The position numbers and the translations under genes were made by a program. Source: Symbiodinium natans (lineage: Eukaryota > Sar > Dinophyceae > Suessiales > Symbiodiniaceae). Taken from it: a stretch of 64,000 bases of DNA. The stretch spans positions 182,001-246,000 of the forward strand of contig CAJNDS010002715.1 of the NCBI GenBank assembly GCA_905221605.1, in the 5' to 3' direction. Positions within the stretch are counted from its first letter, which is position 1. Each line of letters begins with the position of its first letter. Below the pieces are notes generated by a model, which saw nothing but the letters and a program-made list of their open reading frames with translations, was not told where the DNA came from and did not search any database. Shown in pieces: positions 1 to 12,955 of the stretch.

Positions 1-169
1 TGATTTGGTTGGTTAGAAAGAGTTAGTTGGATGAATGCACTTTACATGCGCGCGAGCGTAGGTTCAAACCGGTTTGGAGCTTGAGGTTTTTTCCTGGTTT
101 CTGCAGCATGCGTGGATAACGCGTGGACTCAGTCTCTGGAGTGCCAGTCGGGAATTGTTTTTCTAGCCG

Positions 170-205
170 CTTCTTCTTCTTCTTCTTCTTCTTCTTCCTC
201 CTCTT
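170..205. repeat. (CTT)n microsatellite
   Basis: About ten uninterrupted CTT units grading into CCT/CTC. On the minus strand this reads as lysine or glutamate runs, which are low-complexity products and not proteins. Confidence 0.95.
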
Positions 206-862
206 CCGCTCTCTCTGCCGCGCCATCCCAAGGGTAGGCCACTATAGAGGTATCGAATCCTCCCCCAGAAATGCCTTTGCAGTGACATGCGCATGAGGCC
301 CCCGGACTTTCACAAAAGGGCTGCCCTCCATGCTCGGGCCTTGACGGTTGCCTGGCTGCAGCCACGGAACCTCTGGGCCACAAGGTCTGAGAGCTTGGGA
401 TTGGATAGGGACTTCATGAAAAGCTGAGAAGATCCAGTCGGCAGCCCAGCTCTGGGCTTCGCAAGGACAAGGGGTTTTACTTAAAACCCTGGGATGTTGT
501 CAGCCCTGGTCTCCACAGCCGTCCTCGAGCGCTTCGAGAGCTGGGCCGGGGCTCCAGGGATCGCAACAGCTGGCGATGCGCGGGATGGGCGGGTTATGCG
601 ATGCGCATCAAGTAGCCAGGCTAGCCGTGTACTTTATTTCACTGTTCTTTAGCAGTGCTTATGCTTTTGTGCCTTCCAAGAAGCTGCAGCACAGTCTCGA
701 CAAAGTCTTCAAGGCTCAGCGTAGTTGTGTCCCTGAAGACAAAATCGGCCTTGAGACCGGCGAGTTCAAAGTACACACGAACGAGCGCAAGCGCGTGAAC
801 CCGCGCACGCACGGGCACCGGCACGACCACTTGCACCCGCACGCCCACGCGGGTGCGCGCGT

Positions 863-939
863 GCACACGCATGCACACACACGCACACGCACACGCACAC
901 GCACACGCACACGCACACACGCACACCCGCACACCCCCA

Positions 940-980
<41 letters not shown>
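863..980. repeat. (CACACG)n / (CA)n compound microsatellite
   Basis: Alternating purine-pyrimidine tract. CACACG hexamers grade into pure CA (about 17 units at the right end). It follows a GCGC-rich stretch from about 780. Such tracts can adopt Z-DNA. The open frames through it are repeat artefacts. Confidence 0.95.
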
Positions 981-981
<1 letters not shown>

Positions 982-1429
982 GCACCAGATGCTGTTTTGT
1001 GTCAGTTTGGCTAAAACTTCACAATCTAAAATGCCGAATGCACTGCAAGCTGCAAGGAAGACAGAGCATGGTTCACATTGATGCCCTTACTGAATATGGC
1101 CCAGCGACATAGTCCACGAGAGCCAGCACGTTGACACCACCTTCATACCTCTGCTGCACGGTCGGACGCATGGCGCCCACCCATTGACTGAGTGAACACC
1201 CTGTCGCAGCTACAGTCGACCTCTTCTGCTGGAAAGTGCAAAGCCGCGTAGACAGGTAAGGAGGGCACAGCTTCTTCACAGCTTCCGGATTCTGAATCCT
1301 GAGACTTTCAGTTTAAAACACGTCGTGGGCACAAACTGCTAGCTGCTAGATCTTGCTGGCCACAGCCAAGATCAACAGATTTCTGCAATGGTGCAACGCA
1401 ACGCTGGGCCGGCTCCCAGTGGTTGCTCT

Positions 1430-1517
1430 GTATAAATATAAAAATAAATAAATATCAATATATATATCAATATATTTATTTATTTATTTATGTTTATATT
1501 TATTTATGTATTTATAG
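1430..1517. repeat. AT-rich (AAAT)n...(ATTT)n inverted simple repeat
   Basis: AAAT-type units on the left and ATTT-type units on the right flank a short TATATATC core, so the block can fold back on itself. It is almost pure A+T inside sequence of roughly even base composition. Confidence 0.85.
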
Positions 1518-2730
1518 ACTACATCCCCGACCCAGACTAGCTGCAAAGCTATCCTGGCAACGTGTGCTCCGTTTCACTAGCAAGGCTCATGTGATTGAAC
1601 TCCACCGCGGTCACAGTTCGATCCTCGTTCTCATCCGTGAGCTTAACCTGCGTTGGTGAAGCTCAAGAGGGAGAAAAAAAAGGTGCTGGCTGCCACCTGC
1701 CAGCTGCACTCCCAATGCATCCACATCACTTGCGGTGGGCAAACGCCGCATGGCTTGAATGAGGTCCGCTTACCAGGGCCGGCCGATCGGAGTCCGGCAA
1801 TTTGTGGCCAAGGAGCGACATCCGCGATGTCTTTTTTCAAATTCTTGAGGCTCTGCTCCTTGCGGAACTTGGCCGTGTTTTATAGGAGCTGCAGGTTTTG
1901 AGGCAAAGCCACAGGGCAGGGCAAAGATGCAGAGGCAACAAGGCCTAACTCGCGCCTCCTTCCTTCCCAGAGACGAAAGGAAGAATCCTCGCCAAATCTG
2001 CCTGACAATCTGAAACACAGAATTTCCAGTCCTCTTGCTCTATCTGCGCAGTGTTGCCAACGACGTCCACCATGACACCGATGAGCATGTTCCTTGGGTT
2101 TCTAAACGTGACAGAGGCTTGAGGGACAAACGCCCAATTCGAAAGGCAGCAAGGCCTTTCATCAAAACACTACCGACAAGAAGTGATGGCCACACGCACC
2201 GCCTGACTCTCTTCAGGAAACAAACGGTTGACACTTCGTAAGAACAGCTAGGACTTCTGCTCTGGCTGTCCCGAACCGCCACTACAGTCACAGCAGTGAC
2301 AAAACAGCCAAGCTTCATCAAGGTCAGGGAGCCTGACGCGGGATCAAAGGCTTGGGGAAATTTTGTGTAGCTGCTTGACAGCTTAGGCTGTGCGTTTCGA
2401 GTAGCCTGTCACGAAAAGCCAGTGCTGTTCAACGAGAATGATCTGATGGCGTAAAGCCCAAAATATCTGATACCACATGCTTGGGGGGGTTCCATCTGTC
2501 GGACGTTATCATCGTGCGGAAATGAATGGTCTTGTAACACGGACGATATCATCATTCGCACGCAACGAAGCCACGAAATGTCGTAAGTACCGATGTTTTA
2601 CCATTTCATGTGCACGCAACACTGCAAATAACCAACCACACATGTTATTTTCAGTGTCCATTCGCACGCAACGAAGCCAGGAAGTGTCATGAGAAGCTAA
2701 GAAAGTACCAGGCGCCACCGGGCGCGCGTG

Positions 2731-2830
2731 GCTGCTACTGCTACTGCTACTGCTACTGCTACTGCTACTGCTACTGCTACTGCTACTGCTACTGCTACTG
2801 CTACTGCTACTGCTACTGCTACTGCTACTA
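2731..2830. repeat. (ACTGCT)n hexanucleotide array
   Basis: About 16 near-perfect copies of a six-base unit (CTACTG/ACTGCT). It passes directly into trinucleotide repeats of related sequence (next entry). Confidence 0.97.
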
Positions 2831-2875
2831 CGAGTAGTAGTACTCGTACTCGTACTCGCGCTAGTACTAATACTA

Positions 2876-2971
<96 letters not shown>

Positions 2972-3039
2972 CTACTACTACTACTACGACGACGACGACG
3001 ACTACGACGACGACGACTACTACTACTAGTACTAGTACG
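2831..3039. repeat. Compound (AGT)30-(ACT)n-(ACG)n trinucleotide array
   Basis: Degenerate AGT/CGT/ACT units lead into exactly 30 AGT units at 2881-2970. These are followed at once by ACT units, then ACG units, then ACT again. AGT and ACT are reverse complements, so the centre at 2970/2971 is the middle of an inverted repeat that can form a hairpin. The long open frames here (poly-Ser, poly-Thr, poly-Val, poly-Leu) come from the repeat. Confidence 0.97.
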
Positions 3040-6000
3040 CGCACTTTCAATATTCGGAAGGCGCGCTGCCTGCGAAACTTGTGATGCGTTTTGTGACAGG
3101 CACCCTGAATCGCTGGACCCCACGGCGCAGGATTTTGACTTGCAGCATCGCAATTCAGCAAGGGCCCGCCTACCAACTGGTACGCCAGCAAGAATGCGAA
3201 AGAGAGCCCATCAGCATTGAACATGTCCATCATGAAGTGTTGATCAAAGCCTGGGGCCGACTCACACCAGAACCCCCCTGACAACGCAACACATGTTGCG
3301 TCTGTACTGTGTTTTTTTTCTGTGTCCCCCTGTCTGTCGCCGTGCTTTTTCCCTGCCGCGTGATGTTGTTCGCAGCTTTGAAACCGAGCCACCACAGAGT
3401 GTCTGCAACAGAAGGAAAGTCGTAGCTATAGGGACGCTGTCGAATCTCCCGTCGCCAATGCCTGGGCTTCAAGCAGGGTTGAGGGAACGGGCCCCAATGT
3501 TTGGCCGCAGCCTGCAAAGAAAAACTTCCAAAAAAAACTCAGGTGCTCTTGTTCTGGAGCAACTGGGTCATGGCAACTGCAAAGGTATACGTTACGAGGA
3601 CGAGGAGGAGCAGCGTGGTCAAAACAGAGCGGATGGCCTCGCAAGGCTCCCCTCAACCCAAAAAGGCCAACAAAGTTTTGTCTCACAAGCCAAGTGTCTT
3701 ACGTTGCTCTTACTGGTCAGAACTGTGCGTTCCCCACTCCTGGAACATGCCATGGAGAAGGATCATCAGCTCGGGGACAAAGCGGAAGATCCGGCTCATT
3801 CGGAAGGCGCGGGTGATCCGTATCCTTGCCAGAAATGCGGTGCTTTTGCCATTGCCATGCTCTCAGGATCAAAGCTACAATTTCGAGTACATGCTGCTCA
3901 CGGTACTTGCTGATGTGGACATTCCATGGATTCGGATGATCCAAACGTTTAAGCTGTATCTGTTCATAAACCTGTCACAGCATATGCTGAGTTTTCTCAA
4001 CCCAGACCCCACAGTCATGCCGTATCGATGCTACCTGCAATCATTGCTGCTTTCGCTTGGCTGTGTGAGAGCTTGCCCGAGAGCCAGGTGACGTGAGGTA
4101 TCATTTCCCTCAGCACTAATGGACCCACCCACCAAGTCCAAAACCTGCACTTCACGAGGTCCATGGCTAAGGAAAGACAATCCAAATCAGAAGCCCAAAC
4201 TTTGGGTCATTGTTGCTTGTTCCAAGCTTGCAGCTGTGCATCAGGCGCAGCGCCCGCAGCGAAGGCGTGATGCCTAGCAAGGCCGACAAGTGACAGCAAG
4301 TGTCACTTCAGTTGTCGGGTGCCGCTGGGACGGGCTCAGCAACAGAAACTGTACGATAGCATGTTTGCAGCTGACCATCATTTGCCATGCCTCTGCATGC
4401 AAAATCTCACCCAGGAAGTCCACACAGGCCTGGAGAAGGGTGCTGGGATGAAAGGCCCGCCACAGCTGCGAGCAGCACCAGCCCCCAAGTTTCGATCGCC
4501 ATGGATACCTGGGCTCGCTGTTGAAATGGTTTTTGCTTTCTTTCGTTTGGCTGCGCCTTGTGCACAGTGGCCTCGCGTTTCTCATGGTTTACGGAAGGGT
4601 ATGTTGCGAGGTCAAAAAAGCAAAAGCTGAACAGGGAGGGGATGAATGGGAAGGGTGATGTGTGCTTCCCCGAAATACTGCCAAAGGGCCTAGAGACCGT
4701 CGACAAAAAAACGGCAAGAGTGCACAAATAGAGACAGACAGACACAAAATTCAAATTCTGAAGAATAACAGAAACCGTCGGTTTAATGTTCACTGGCATG
4801 GTTCTAAGACACCCAGCTTGTTCTGAAGCACGCGGCCAAGAGCCAAGTGATCACCGAGGTGAGTGCGGACGTTGTTCGTGTTTTGTTCCATGTTTGATTG
4901 TTGAAGAGGCCTTTGCATGAACGGATGTGCAAGCTTTGACCTGGGGACTTTGGAACCTCCTGAGCTCAGCTGCCGCTAAGAAAAGGTCGAAGATGAAGGA
5001 GTTGTCCGACAGGGCATCCCGGGGGTTCTTGTATGCCATCCAGCGAACCGTGATCTCGAAGCAGAAGTAAGCCTCGGAGTGATGTTTAGTGTCGAATAAA
5101 TGGACTTGGGGAATTGGCCAACGGATCTACGTAGGAGAGGGGGTTGGTTGAGGGGCCAGGGAGGTTCAAACTAGGAGTCTAACAAGAGACACATACTAAT
5201 GAGACTGTCATCATCTGTCACCCCTTCTGCGATGTCCGAAGGCCGCCGCATCAAGGTCTTCGCCATCGCTTTCGCTGCCACTCCCTCACTGTCACGGTCA
5301 CGCCATGCTCGTCATGTGGTCGCTCGGCAGCCTGGAAGTCGCACGAACGCGAAGACTTCGCCGAAGCCCAAACAGCCGGAGAGCCGCGAGCTAGCAAGAC
5401 GAGTATCTGCACCAGCGCAGCTCGACCTGGATGCCGGCACAAGCTCGCGAGGCTTCAGTTTGAGTCCGTGGTCACTTGCGAGCCTGTGCCCGCGTGTCTT
5501 GCACTAATGGCTTGGCATCAAAACGCCCACGTTCGCAACAGTCGCCTCTCGGGCTAAACCTTTGCCTGAACCCAGGCAGAGGGCCACAGACAAGTGCTTC
5601 ACACGCTGGCAAGACTGTGAAAGCAAGCTTGGATTGACAGTCCTTTCGGATTGGCCTGGTTTTTCAATGGAGGACAGCGAAGACAGGCACGCTGCAGGTC
5701 CGAGTCGAGGAGTCAACCCGTAGTCTGGTCCTCCCCCGCCGCCCTCAGACGAAGTCCGGTACCATAGTACCATGTCACGCCCCTCCTGACCCCCTGAATT
5801 GAAAGCAAAGAGAAGCGAAGGTAACCTCTCGCTTCGCCAGAGGAGTCGGCAGGCTAGTGGCTGAATGGGAGGACGGTTCCGACAAACCTTCGACACGCAC
5901 AAACGAGTGTACACCCCCCGGAAAGAGCGTTTCACCTACACACCCCACTGCGGGGCAGCGCACTGTGTGCCCGCACTGCTTGGCAACAAGCACTTGCTAC

Positions 6001-8468
6001 GCCAAGCCAGTCTACCCAAACCACCAAGCTCCGAGGCATGCTAAACTGCAAACGACGGCCAGGGGAAGCGTGGCAAGCCTGGCAAACCCGTATACCGTGT
6101 CGGAAGCTCGCACGCTCCCTTGCAAATTCTAAGCGGAACGATGGTCTACCTTCACACTGTGAAAGGTTTTGAAATGGGGACTGGCAGGGCACATGGCGGG
6201 GCGCAGCTACTCAGCTACATTCGGAAAACATCAGCTTTCGACATACGCTCGAGCTGGACTGTCTTGTAATGGCAGCGGCGCCTGGCTCAGAAGACCCACT
6301 CTCTCAGCACTGCCGCACTTGCTTAAGTGCTGGAAGAAGAAGAAGAAGCCACCACCGAGATGATCTGACAATACGCTTACATACTTGAGACTTGTTGAAG
6401 GCCGTGACACTCAGTTTGGCAGCTAGGCATGCTTGTACAGCCTGTATGATAGCCTGTATGGATTATGGAAGAGCACGCCTAGCTTTCCAAACACGTCAGA
6501 TACCTGTTGCACGCTTAGAGCTTCATCACGCCATCGTGCGCAGCGGTGCTGCGCCACGAAACGACTAGACCATGGAGGCAAGCAGCACAAATGAAGTTGT
6601 CCATGAGACGGAAAAAGTTTACGTGTCCACCAGCTTGGTTGTAATCCGTGTCGATGGCAATCCAAAAAGTGCTCAGCAAAACCTCAGTGTACCGCGAGAC
6701 CACCGCGGCAAAGCAGTAGGTTGGTGGATGGCCGGCTGTTTTTGCCAGGGACTACGATGCTTATCTATGACGATCAGTTGGGGCACCTACTGGCACAACT
6801 ATCAGATTGCTTTCAAGCCAGAAGATCCCACAGCTGACCGTACGGTGAATTCTCTCCAATCCGCAGTACTTCAGGGTTCCGTTGCAGGGTCTCTGATTTT
6901 CTGGGGCGGAATTGGGGAAGGTTTCGTAGGAAACCCATTCGACCCTGTTCGACCAGCACCCTGATGCCCATCTCGTTATTTCAAGACAGGAGGCCATCGA
7001 CATGGTGAAAGACTTGAAGATGGGGCTTCGAGCGATGGCCTGTCGTGCACTTAGCCGCGGAAAGCAGGGAACAAGCAAGCACGGAAAAAACCCTTGAATG
7101 TATGCTCATTGTTACATAGTATACAACTGTGGGCACGCGTAAAGCAGCTCTATGCGTGCGATTCCCAGTTCACAGCAGAAGCGACAAGACAACACGTTTA
7201 TCAGAGTGCTTCTTCGCCTATGGGGTCATGCGCCGGGGAACCCCTTTGTCCGCTTTGCCCCTTACCCCGAATGCCTGAACACACCCCCCCCCCCCCACCC
7301 CCATACCCCCACTCCCTACTGACCCTTCTTCGAGGACGGCGTGGGGTGCGTCCAAAATGTGAGCGGGACTCCCCAGCCGTCCAACAAGAACCTACAAATT
7401 TGGAACTCAAAGAAGGAGTCAAGCTGGCTCGAACATGAATGGAGACCCCAGAAAGTTGACCAAGTATTGAATGGACCAGCTCGCAACATGATGCTGAAGA
7501 GGTGGTATTCTGCCAAGCTTGCTACAGGCACTAGCGTTGAATGAGTTGAATGAGTAAATGAATGAGATCATGTCAACATCAAAGGTCCCAGGCTTCAAAA
7601 TGCTGGTGGCAGCCTACAGTACACAACCACAGCGGCCTGGCAATACCCACTTTTGGAGTAGAGCTTCTCGGGATCGAGGACCTGGATTGGGGCGCGAGGA
7701 AACTCGTCAGGCTAGCTCCAGACATGGGTTTCAAGATTTGTCATTGCAGGTCACGGTGAACTGGGCAGTGATTTCGAAAGTCCTGGAGTTGCCTCATGTG
7801 ACTCATGTGTCTGAAGCGTCTGGCGTGTGAGCCCTCTTCCAACCGCGTACATCACAAGGATAGTCGGGCCGAAAGCAAGCTGCAAATCTGATGAAGGCAA
7901 GATTCGTCCTTGTTGTTGATGCTGTCCATGACGCTCTTCCTCAACAGCTAGCACTGGCCATCGACGGACTCTGACTCCACATACAGTACCCCGCTGTCTG
8001 ACAAGCTTGGTGTCATGGAAACCGTGCAACCCCACAGCCCGAAAGCTCTCGAAAGCTAATTGCTCGAGTTACGCCAGACTCTTGATCTCTTTCGGCTTGG
8101 TCAGCACCGGCTTCCTCAGCTGCGGTCGTCTGAACTTGTATCAAGTGTTCTCAACCAAGCCAGGTTAAATTCCTAATATCATAGTATTGGCTCGGGGCTT
8201 CGTGGGTTCCATCTTCGAATACTTCTATCTAGTGGAACCATACTGCTGTACGAAACCAACACATGAAGGGGCAGAGGTACCCAGACAAACACCTTGAAAC
8301 GGCTCACCTGTCGATCTGTGCACCAAAGCCATTCGACCATAAGGCTCATGACAAGGTGCGAGAGGTACCGGGACATCGAGAGGCTCTTCATCGGAGACTG
8401 GCAAGCCACTCCAGGTTCTAATCACCCTGCGGCACCTACTCTGACGCCCTATATTCCCAGCAGTTTCC
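3040..8468. other. No recognised gene
   Basis: Mixed-composition sequence with many short open frames on both strands and none that resembles a known family. A GAA run occurs near 6334-6350, and a small GGTACCATAGTACC near-palindrome near 5758. Short exons of an unfamiliar gene could be missed. Confidence 0.5.
7281..7316. repeat. C-rich tract
   Basis: Thirteen consecutive C, then CCCCC blocks separated by single other bases. Confidence 0.85.
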
Positions 8469-8496
8469 TACACACACACACACACACACACACACA
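8469..8496. repeat. (CA)n microsatellite
   Basis: About 13 uninterrupted CA dinucleotides. Confidence 0.95.
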
Positions 8497-11400
8497 TGCA
8501 GTGGACAGTATGTGGACAGCGCAGGCACCTCGACGCTCAGCCTCGTCGCAGCCCGCCTGGCCCGTTGCCAGTGCTTTAGTGTTTTTTGTGGGGACTTTCC
8601 GGCATGTTGGGGCTGATGTAAACTCTGGGCCCCTTTATGGGGAGGTTCTAGGCATGTTGTTTTTCCTTGGTCGGATGCCGAAATGGGGCTCGCAATTTAG
8701 TTCAACCCCCATGGCTCATACAGTTTATGTGAGGTCAGTGAGGTTTGTGCATGCCAACCCCAACGCCACCAGCAGTAGCAGCTACACCCGTTTAGTTACG
8801 GTCTCCCAACTGTCGGCACTGCAGAGCCATCAATCCAAACATATGAACCCGCTCACCCTCCCGACTTCGTGGAAGTTCGAATTGTGCTGCTGTGGCCTGC
8901 AGCGCGAGCCGAACTGCAACGCCTTCCGACCGTGGCAGCGTCTTCTGGATTAGCCGCTTAGCCCTGGTGTTGACAAGAGCACTGCTCGTTTACGATACAG
9001 GAAGGGTCTAATTGAGGCAACCAGGGTAGCACCAAGAGCGGTGCGGGGGGGAAGCAGGAATGAGTTCTGTGCTGTTCACACCCGCCTTTAGTTCTACGTG
9101 TTATGAAACAAAGGTGCGAAGTGATGTGGCGATTTGTGCTGGAGAACTGGCTTAAGGCTTTCTTTTGGGGGCGGGGAGTCTGAACTAGAACTTCTACGTG
9201 CCCACGGAGGTCAGACTCATCCAGTTTGGACTGTAGTGTTGCCTGCAGTCCAACGGTTACGCATGTGCGCCTCCTCCATTTTCGTGTTGCCAAAACATAA
9301 CATAAGAAAAACAGCCAGAAAAAGATGCATTTCTTGCGAGCATCTTTCAATAATCCCAAAAAGGGTCATACGCAAACCGTGTCGTAGTACCTGTATAAAC
9401 AGCAAGTGCCAACATTGGATTATGCACGTACAGCCGCCAGAAATCCCTCGAAATTTAATCGCATGCTGCCCTCCCTCCCGATCATCTCACTAGACTCACT
9501 AGACTACCAAATTGGTCCATGCAATGAAAATCTGAGTTTCGGTTGCGGAAAAGGCCACACCTAATTCAATTGTGCATAACAAGACCCCAATAAAACGTGC
9601 TGAAAGCCCAGCGAGGAACACATGCATTTGTAGAGTTTATACTATTCTACACAGTCACCGCAGAAGCAGACACGCCAAAGACGCCCTCGAAACCCATGGA
9701 ATCCCAGCGGAGGCAACTTAAGGCAACTTCTTTCGGGTATTCTGCTCCCTTCCGGCACTTCGGCATCTGTGATCTTTTAGGCTCTACCTTTAAGGGGACC
9801 TTTTGTCGGCCTTACAGCAGGAAGGCCTGGTTGCGCAGCGAGTCGCGAGAGAGGGAGGTGGGCAGCTGCGGCCTGACGTCATCTGACTTCTAGCACACCT
9901 TTCTGTCCACGCACCCAGAACGCACCCATCAAGAACTGTCACTCCCCAGACGCCCAAAGCCGGTCCTTCCGCCAGGGCTGCGCTCCAGGTCTGGCTGCCC
10001 GTTGGCCTTCGCAAGGTTTCGCCCGGGGTTTACGTGGGCTCATCCACTGAGGCTTTCCAGCTGAAGGAAGCTCGGCATAGTTGAGACCTTTCGGTCCAAC
10101 CGGCATGGTGAGTTGGTTTCCTGAGGACAGCGAATTCGCATGGATAAGTTGAGTTGCCCCAGCGCGTGCTCGCTTGGAACCGCTCTGCATGTGGTTGCCC
10201 GTGTCCGAGGGCTTGAATGCCCACTCACCCTGCAGTAGAAACCCTGTATCATAGTATGCCACACCTGCTAAGCACCCCACCAAACTCCTACTAAGGCCCT
10301 ACTACTATCACCAAATCATCCCTCACGTCCGTTGCTTGCCACTTGTGGCCTTCGACAGGCTGCTGGGGCTGGCCCCAGGGCTGAGCGGCAGCAGGGGCTC
10401 CGTGAGGGGCGAGGAGGAGGCGACCGAGGCCTGCGGCCTGCCGTTGGTGTGCTAGCAAATGTCGGGACTTGCAGGGCTGGGTGCTACGGCTTGAGGGTTA
10501 AAAAATGTTCGCAACATCTTTAGCCAGCGTTTTGCCGCGTAGTGTTCATAACTGTTTAGAGAATGCCCCAACGGAGAGAAAGGGAGAGAATTAGGAAGAA
10601 AGAAAGATACAAAGGAAGAAAGAAAGATGCCGATGTGTTGATGGGGATGTCACCGGGATGTCGTTGTAGGAACCCTCAGATCTCCTGCCCGCACATCTTA
10701 ATCTCAACCCTGCGTGCAGCCTGCACCAAAGCCGCAAACAATCAACAGTCAGTCTGACCACCTGGTCACTGGGGCGCCGCCCGCACCGTTGCTGGTTTGC
10801 AGCTGCCTGCGTCGTGGCACTGCAAGGTAGATTCTGAAGTGGACGCTGGCATGGGAGCTTGACCCGTAGCAGCACGAAAAGGCCCTAACCAATTGGCATC
10901 CACTTGGGGCACCCTGAAGGCATACAAATTCCAGTTGGCAGCTTGCAATCTACAGACATAGCAGGCAAGGCCCAGGAAAGTCTTAAACGCACTTGCTGGA
11001 CGTCTATACGGTTCGAACAGGAATGTTCCCACCCAGCTGATGGTCTTGTGCCGGCCTGGCCAGCGCTTGATTCAGCGACATCACCTCACAGAGGCCACTC
11101 CCTCAGACCCATTTGAGCGCTTGGCCAGCTGTTGGGCGATGCTCGCGGCGCAACATGCCCCATGAACGCTGTCTGCTAGTCAAGTCCCCGAATCGAACTG
11201 CTCAACAGGTGCCTGCTGGATGGCCAGCAGTTGAGACTGGAGAAGGTTCTGGACGCCTGACACCAAGGCTGACTTCAGTCCCATAGCCTTGGGCAAACTG
11301 GATGGGTGTAGGAATGCAACAATACAAAAACGGAACGATGTGCCAAGTTCCACGATCTGCAATGGCCAATGCATGGCCTGCTTCCTGGCTCGGATCCATT

Positions 11401-12052
11401 GCAGAGCCACGCCGCCAAAAGACTCAGCGGCCACGATGCATCCTGAAGAACGGTACCTATGTGGAACTCACTTTGCCCAAGCCTTGGTATGTGCAGTGAA
11501 TTGCGGTGCATGTTTACATCGCATGCTGGCTTTAAGTGCATGGGTGGCCGAACTTGGCGCTCTGCAACTTTTGCTTAGAAAGTTACATCTCTCAAGCCTG
11601 GCAACTGCCCAACCAGCATCGAGCCGAAAATATGATTCTTGCCGCAGGGAGATCATAAACAGTCAGCCAAGAAATGCTCCTGTGAGTGATCAAGGAGTCA
11701 GTGAAGGTTCCGATGTCCAGGTGTGCGCAGGCTCAAGTTTAGAGTTGTGGGCTCAGGGTTTTGAGTAACAGTTTAGGGATGGGGTGATGAGTCGTGAGGC
11801 ACATATCCAATAGAAAATCGGTATGGGTTTCAGCCTTGAGGTTGTAGGGCTCGCATCATGGGGCAGAGCACATGACTGGGGACAGTTTTTTTTTGCGAAA
11901 GCCGCAAAGCATCAAGCAATTCATGCTAATGTTGGACTGGCTTTAGTATAAGCAGGGTCTATAATCACAAGTTTCGAAGATTTATTCTGCGAACCGAGTT
12001 TGTTCAGGGCACCCGCTATCATCACACGTTTTTCCGGACGTTTTTTTTTTAG
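8497..12052. other. No recognised gene
   Basis: Nothing identifiable beyond weak low-complexity (a GAAAGA-rich patch near 10575-10627). The longest frame, at 11289-11768 (159 codons), has no recognisable domain. Confidence 0.5.
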
Positions 12053-12482
12053 CCCTGAGGGCCTTGGGCTCCCTTAAAGAGCCCGAGCGCGGAGAATCCA
12101 GAAATCTAAGCCCGGCCAGTTCCATGTAAAGCCTTATGGAGAATCATTACGAAACGAGGCCCCGAACAAATTTTGTGATGGGCAGGTAACCCACGGGCCG
12201 GTCAGACTGTTTTAGTAAGTTTGTCTGGCTACCCTCTATAATACCAAGTTTTTTTTTCTCGGATGATTTTTTGGTGTTTTGGGTTAAGGGCTTACGCAGT
12301 AAGGCTTGAGGCCCTGAGGGCCTTGGGCTCCAGGAATCTTTAAAGGCTGGAAAGCTTCAGGCCTTGAGGTTCTAAAGGCTTGAGGCCCTGAGGGCGGTTT
12401 CCCCCCCCCCCCCCCAATTTGTTTGGGGGCCGCGCTGTGCGTTGAAAGAGGGTCCAAATTTGTTTGGCGGGGGGGGGGGGGC
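12053..12482. repeat. Dispersed GAGGGCCTTGGGCTCC repeats with facing C14 and G14 runs
   Basis: The 20-base string beginning CCCTGAGGGCC occurs at about 12053 and again at about 12311, with a shorter match near 12380. Each of the first two copies lies downstream of a T-run and a TCTATAAT- or CTATCATC-like string. At about 12402-12415 there is a C run, and at about 12468-12481 a G run, each next to AATTTGTTTGG or a close copy. The two homopolymers can pair. Confidence 0.7.
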
Positions 12483-12676
12483 GGGCATACTAAAGACAGT
12501 GCAACATCACGGTACAGGCACACTTTGAAGGTTGCTGGGCTGGTATAAGCCAGGTTAATTAGGGTCCAGGTTCCAAGGTAGTACGAGCGCCGGGGGTTCA
12601 TCAGCCCACGACCCCTGATCTCAGCCCACCCCAGGGCACACAGCTCAGCCCAAAACAAAAGAAGTCAGCCCAAAAC

Positions 12677-12955
12677 CCTTTCCCCGAGGGCACAGCGGCG
12701 TCAGCAATGCCACTCACATGACAAAACGTTGGCGTTCTCCCGCGTGGAACATAGTTTTGAATGCTTTGGTATCGGTTTGGAGCGGTATCTCATGATCCTT
12801 TCCCCGAGGGCACGGCCACAAACCAGCAAAACATAACGTGCGGAATGAGACTTTTGAAAATGTTGGCGTTCTCCCGCGTAAAACATAGTTTTGTTCATGC
12901 TTTGGGGTCGGTTTGGAGTGGTATCTCATGGTCCTTCCCCGAGGGCACGGTCACA
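12677..12955. repeat. Tandem repeat, units of 120 and 136 bases
   Basis: CCTTTCCCCGAGGGCAC starts at 12677 and 12797, and a one-base-shorter form starts at 12933. Between them the strings GTTGGCGTTCTCCCGCGT, ACATAGTTTTG, GCTTTGG and CGGTTTGGAG recur in the same order. The array is about two full copies plus a partial third that fades near 13000. No coding sense. Confidence 0.9.

Larger units (their letters stand above)
1..2730. other. No recognised gene; simple repeats only
   Basis: Outside the repeats listed separately I see no conserved coding motif, RNA gene or regulatory element. The short open frames are in keeping with chance. Confidence 0.5.

Noticed and set aside
639-1112. His-, Thr- or Cys-Val-rich frames
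   Set aside because: Created by the CA/CACACG repeat; flanks show no domain.
1600-1640. tRNA B-box-like GTTCGATCC
   Set aside because: T-stem does not pair and no A box or acceptor stem is present; similar strings at 66, 5165, 11188 and 27150 also fail.
2509-3395. Long open frames on both strands (poly-Ser, poly-Thr, poly-Val, poly-Leu)
   Set aside because: They consist of the trinucleotide and hexanucleotide repeats read in different frames; no unique coding sequence beyond the repeat.
12677-12955. CRISPR-like alternation of repeats
   Set aside because: Units are over 100 bases and similar throughout, with no unique spacers; a plain tandem repeat in a eukaryotic genome.
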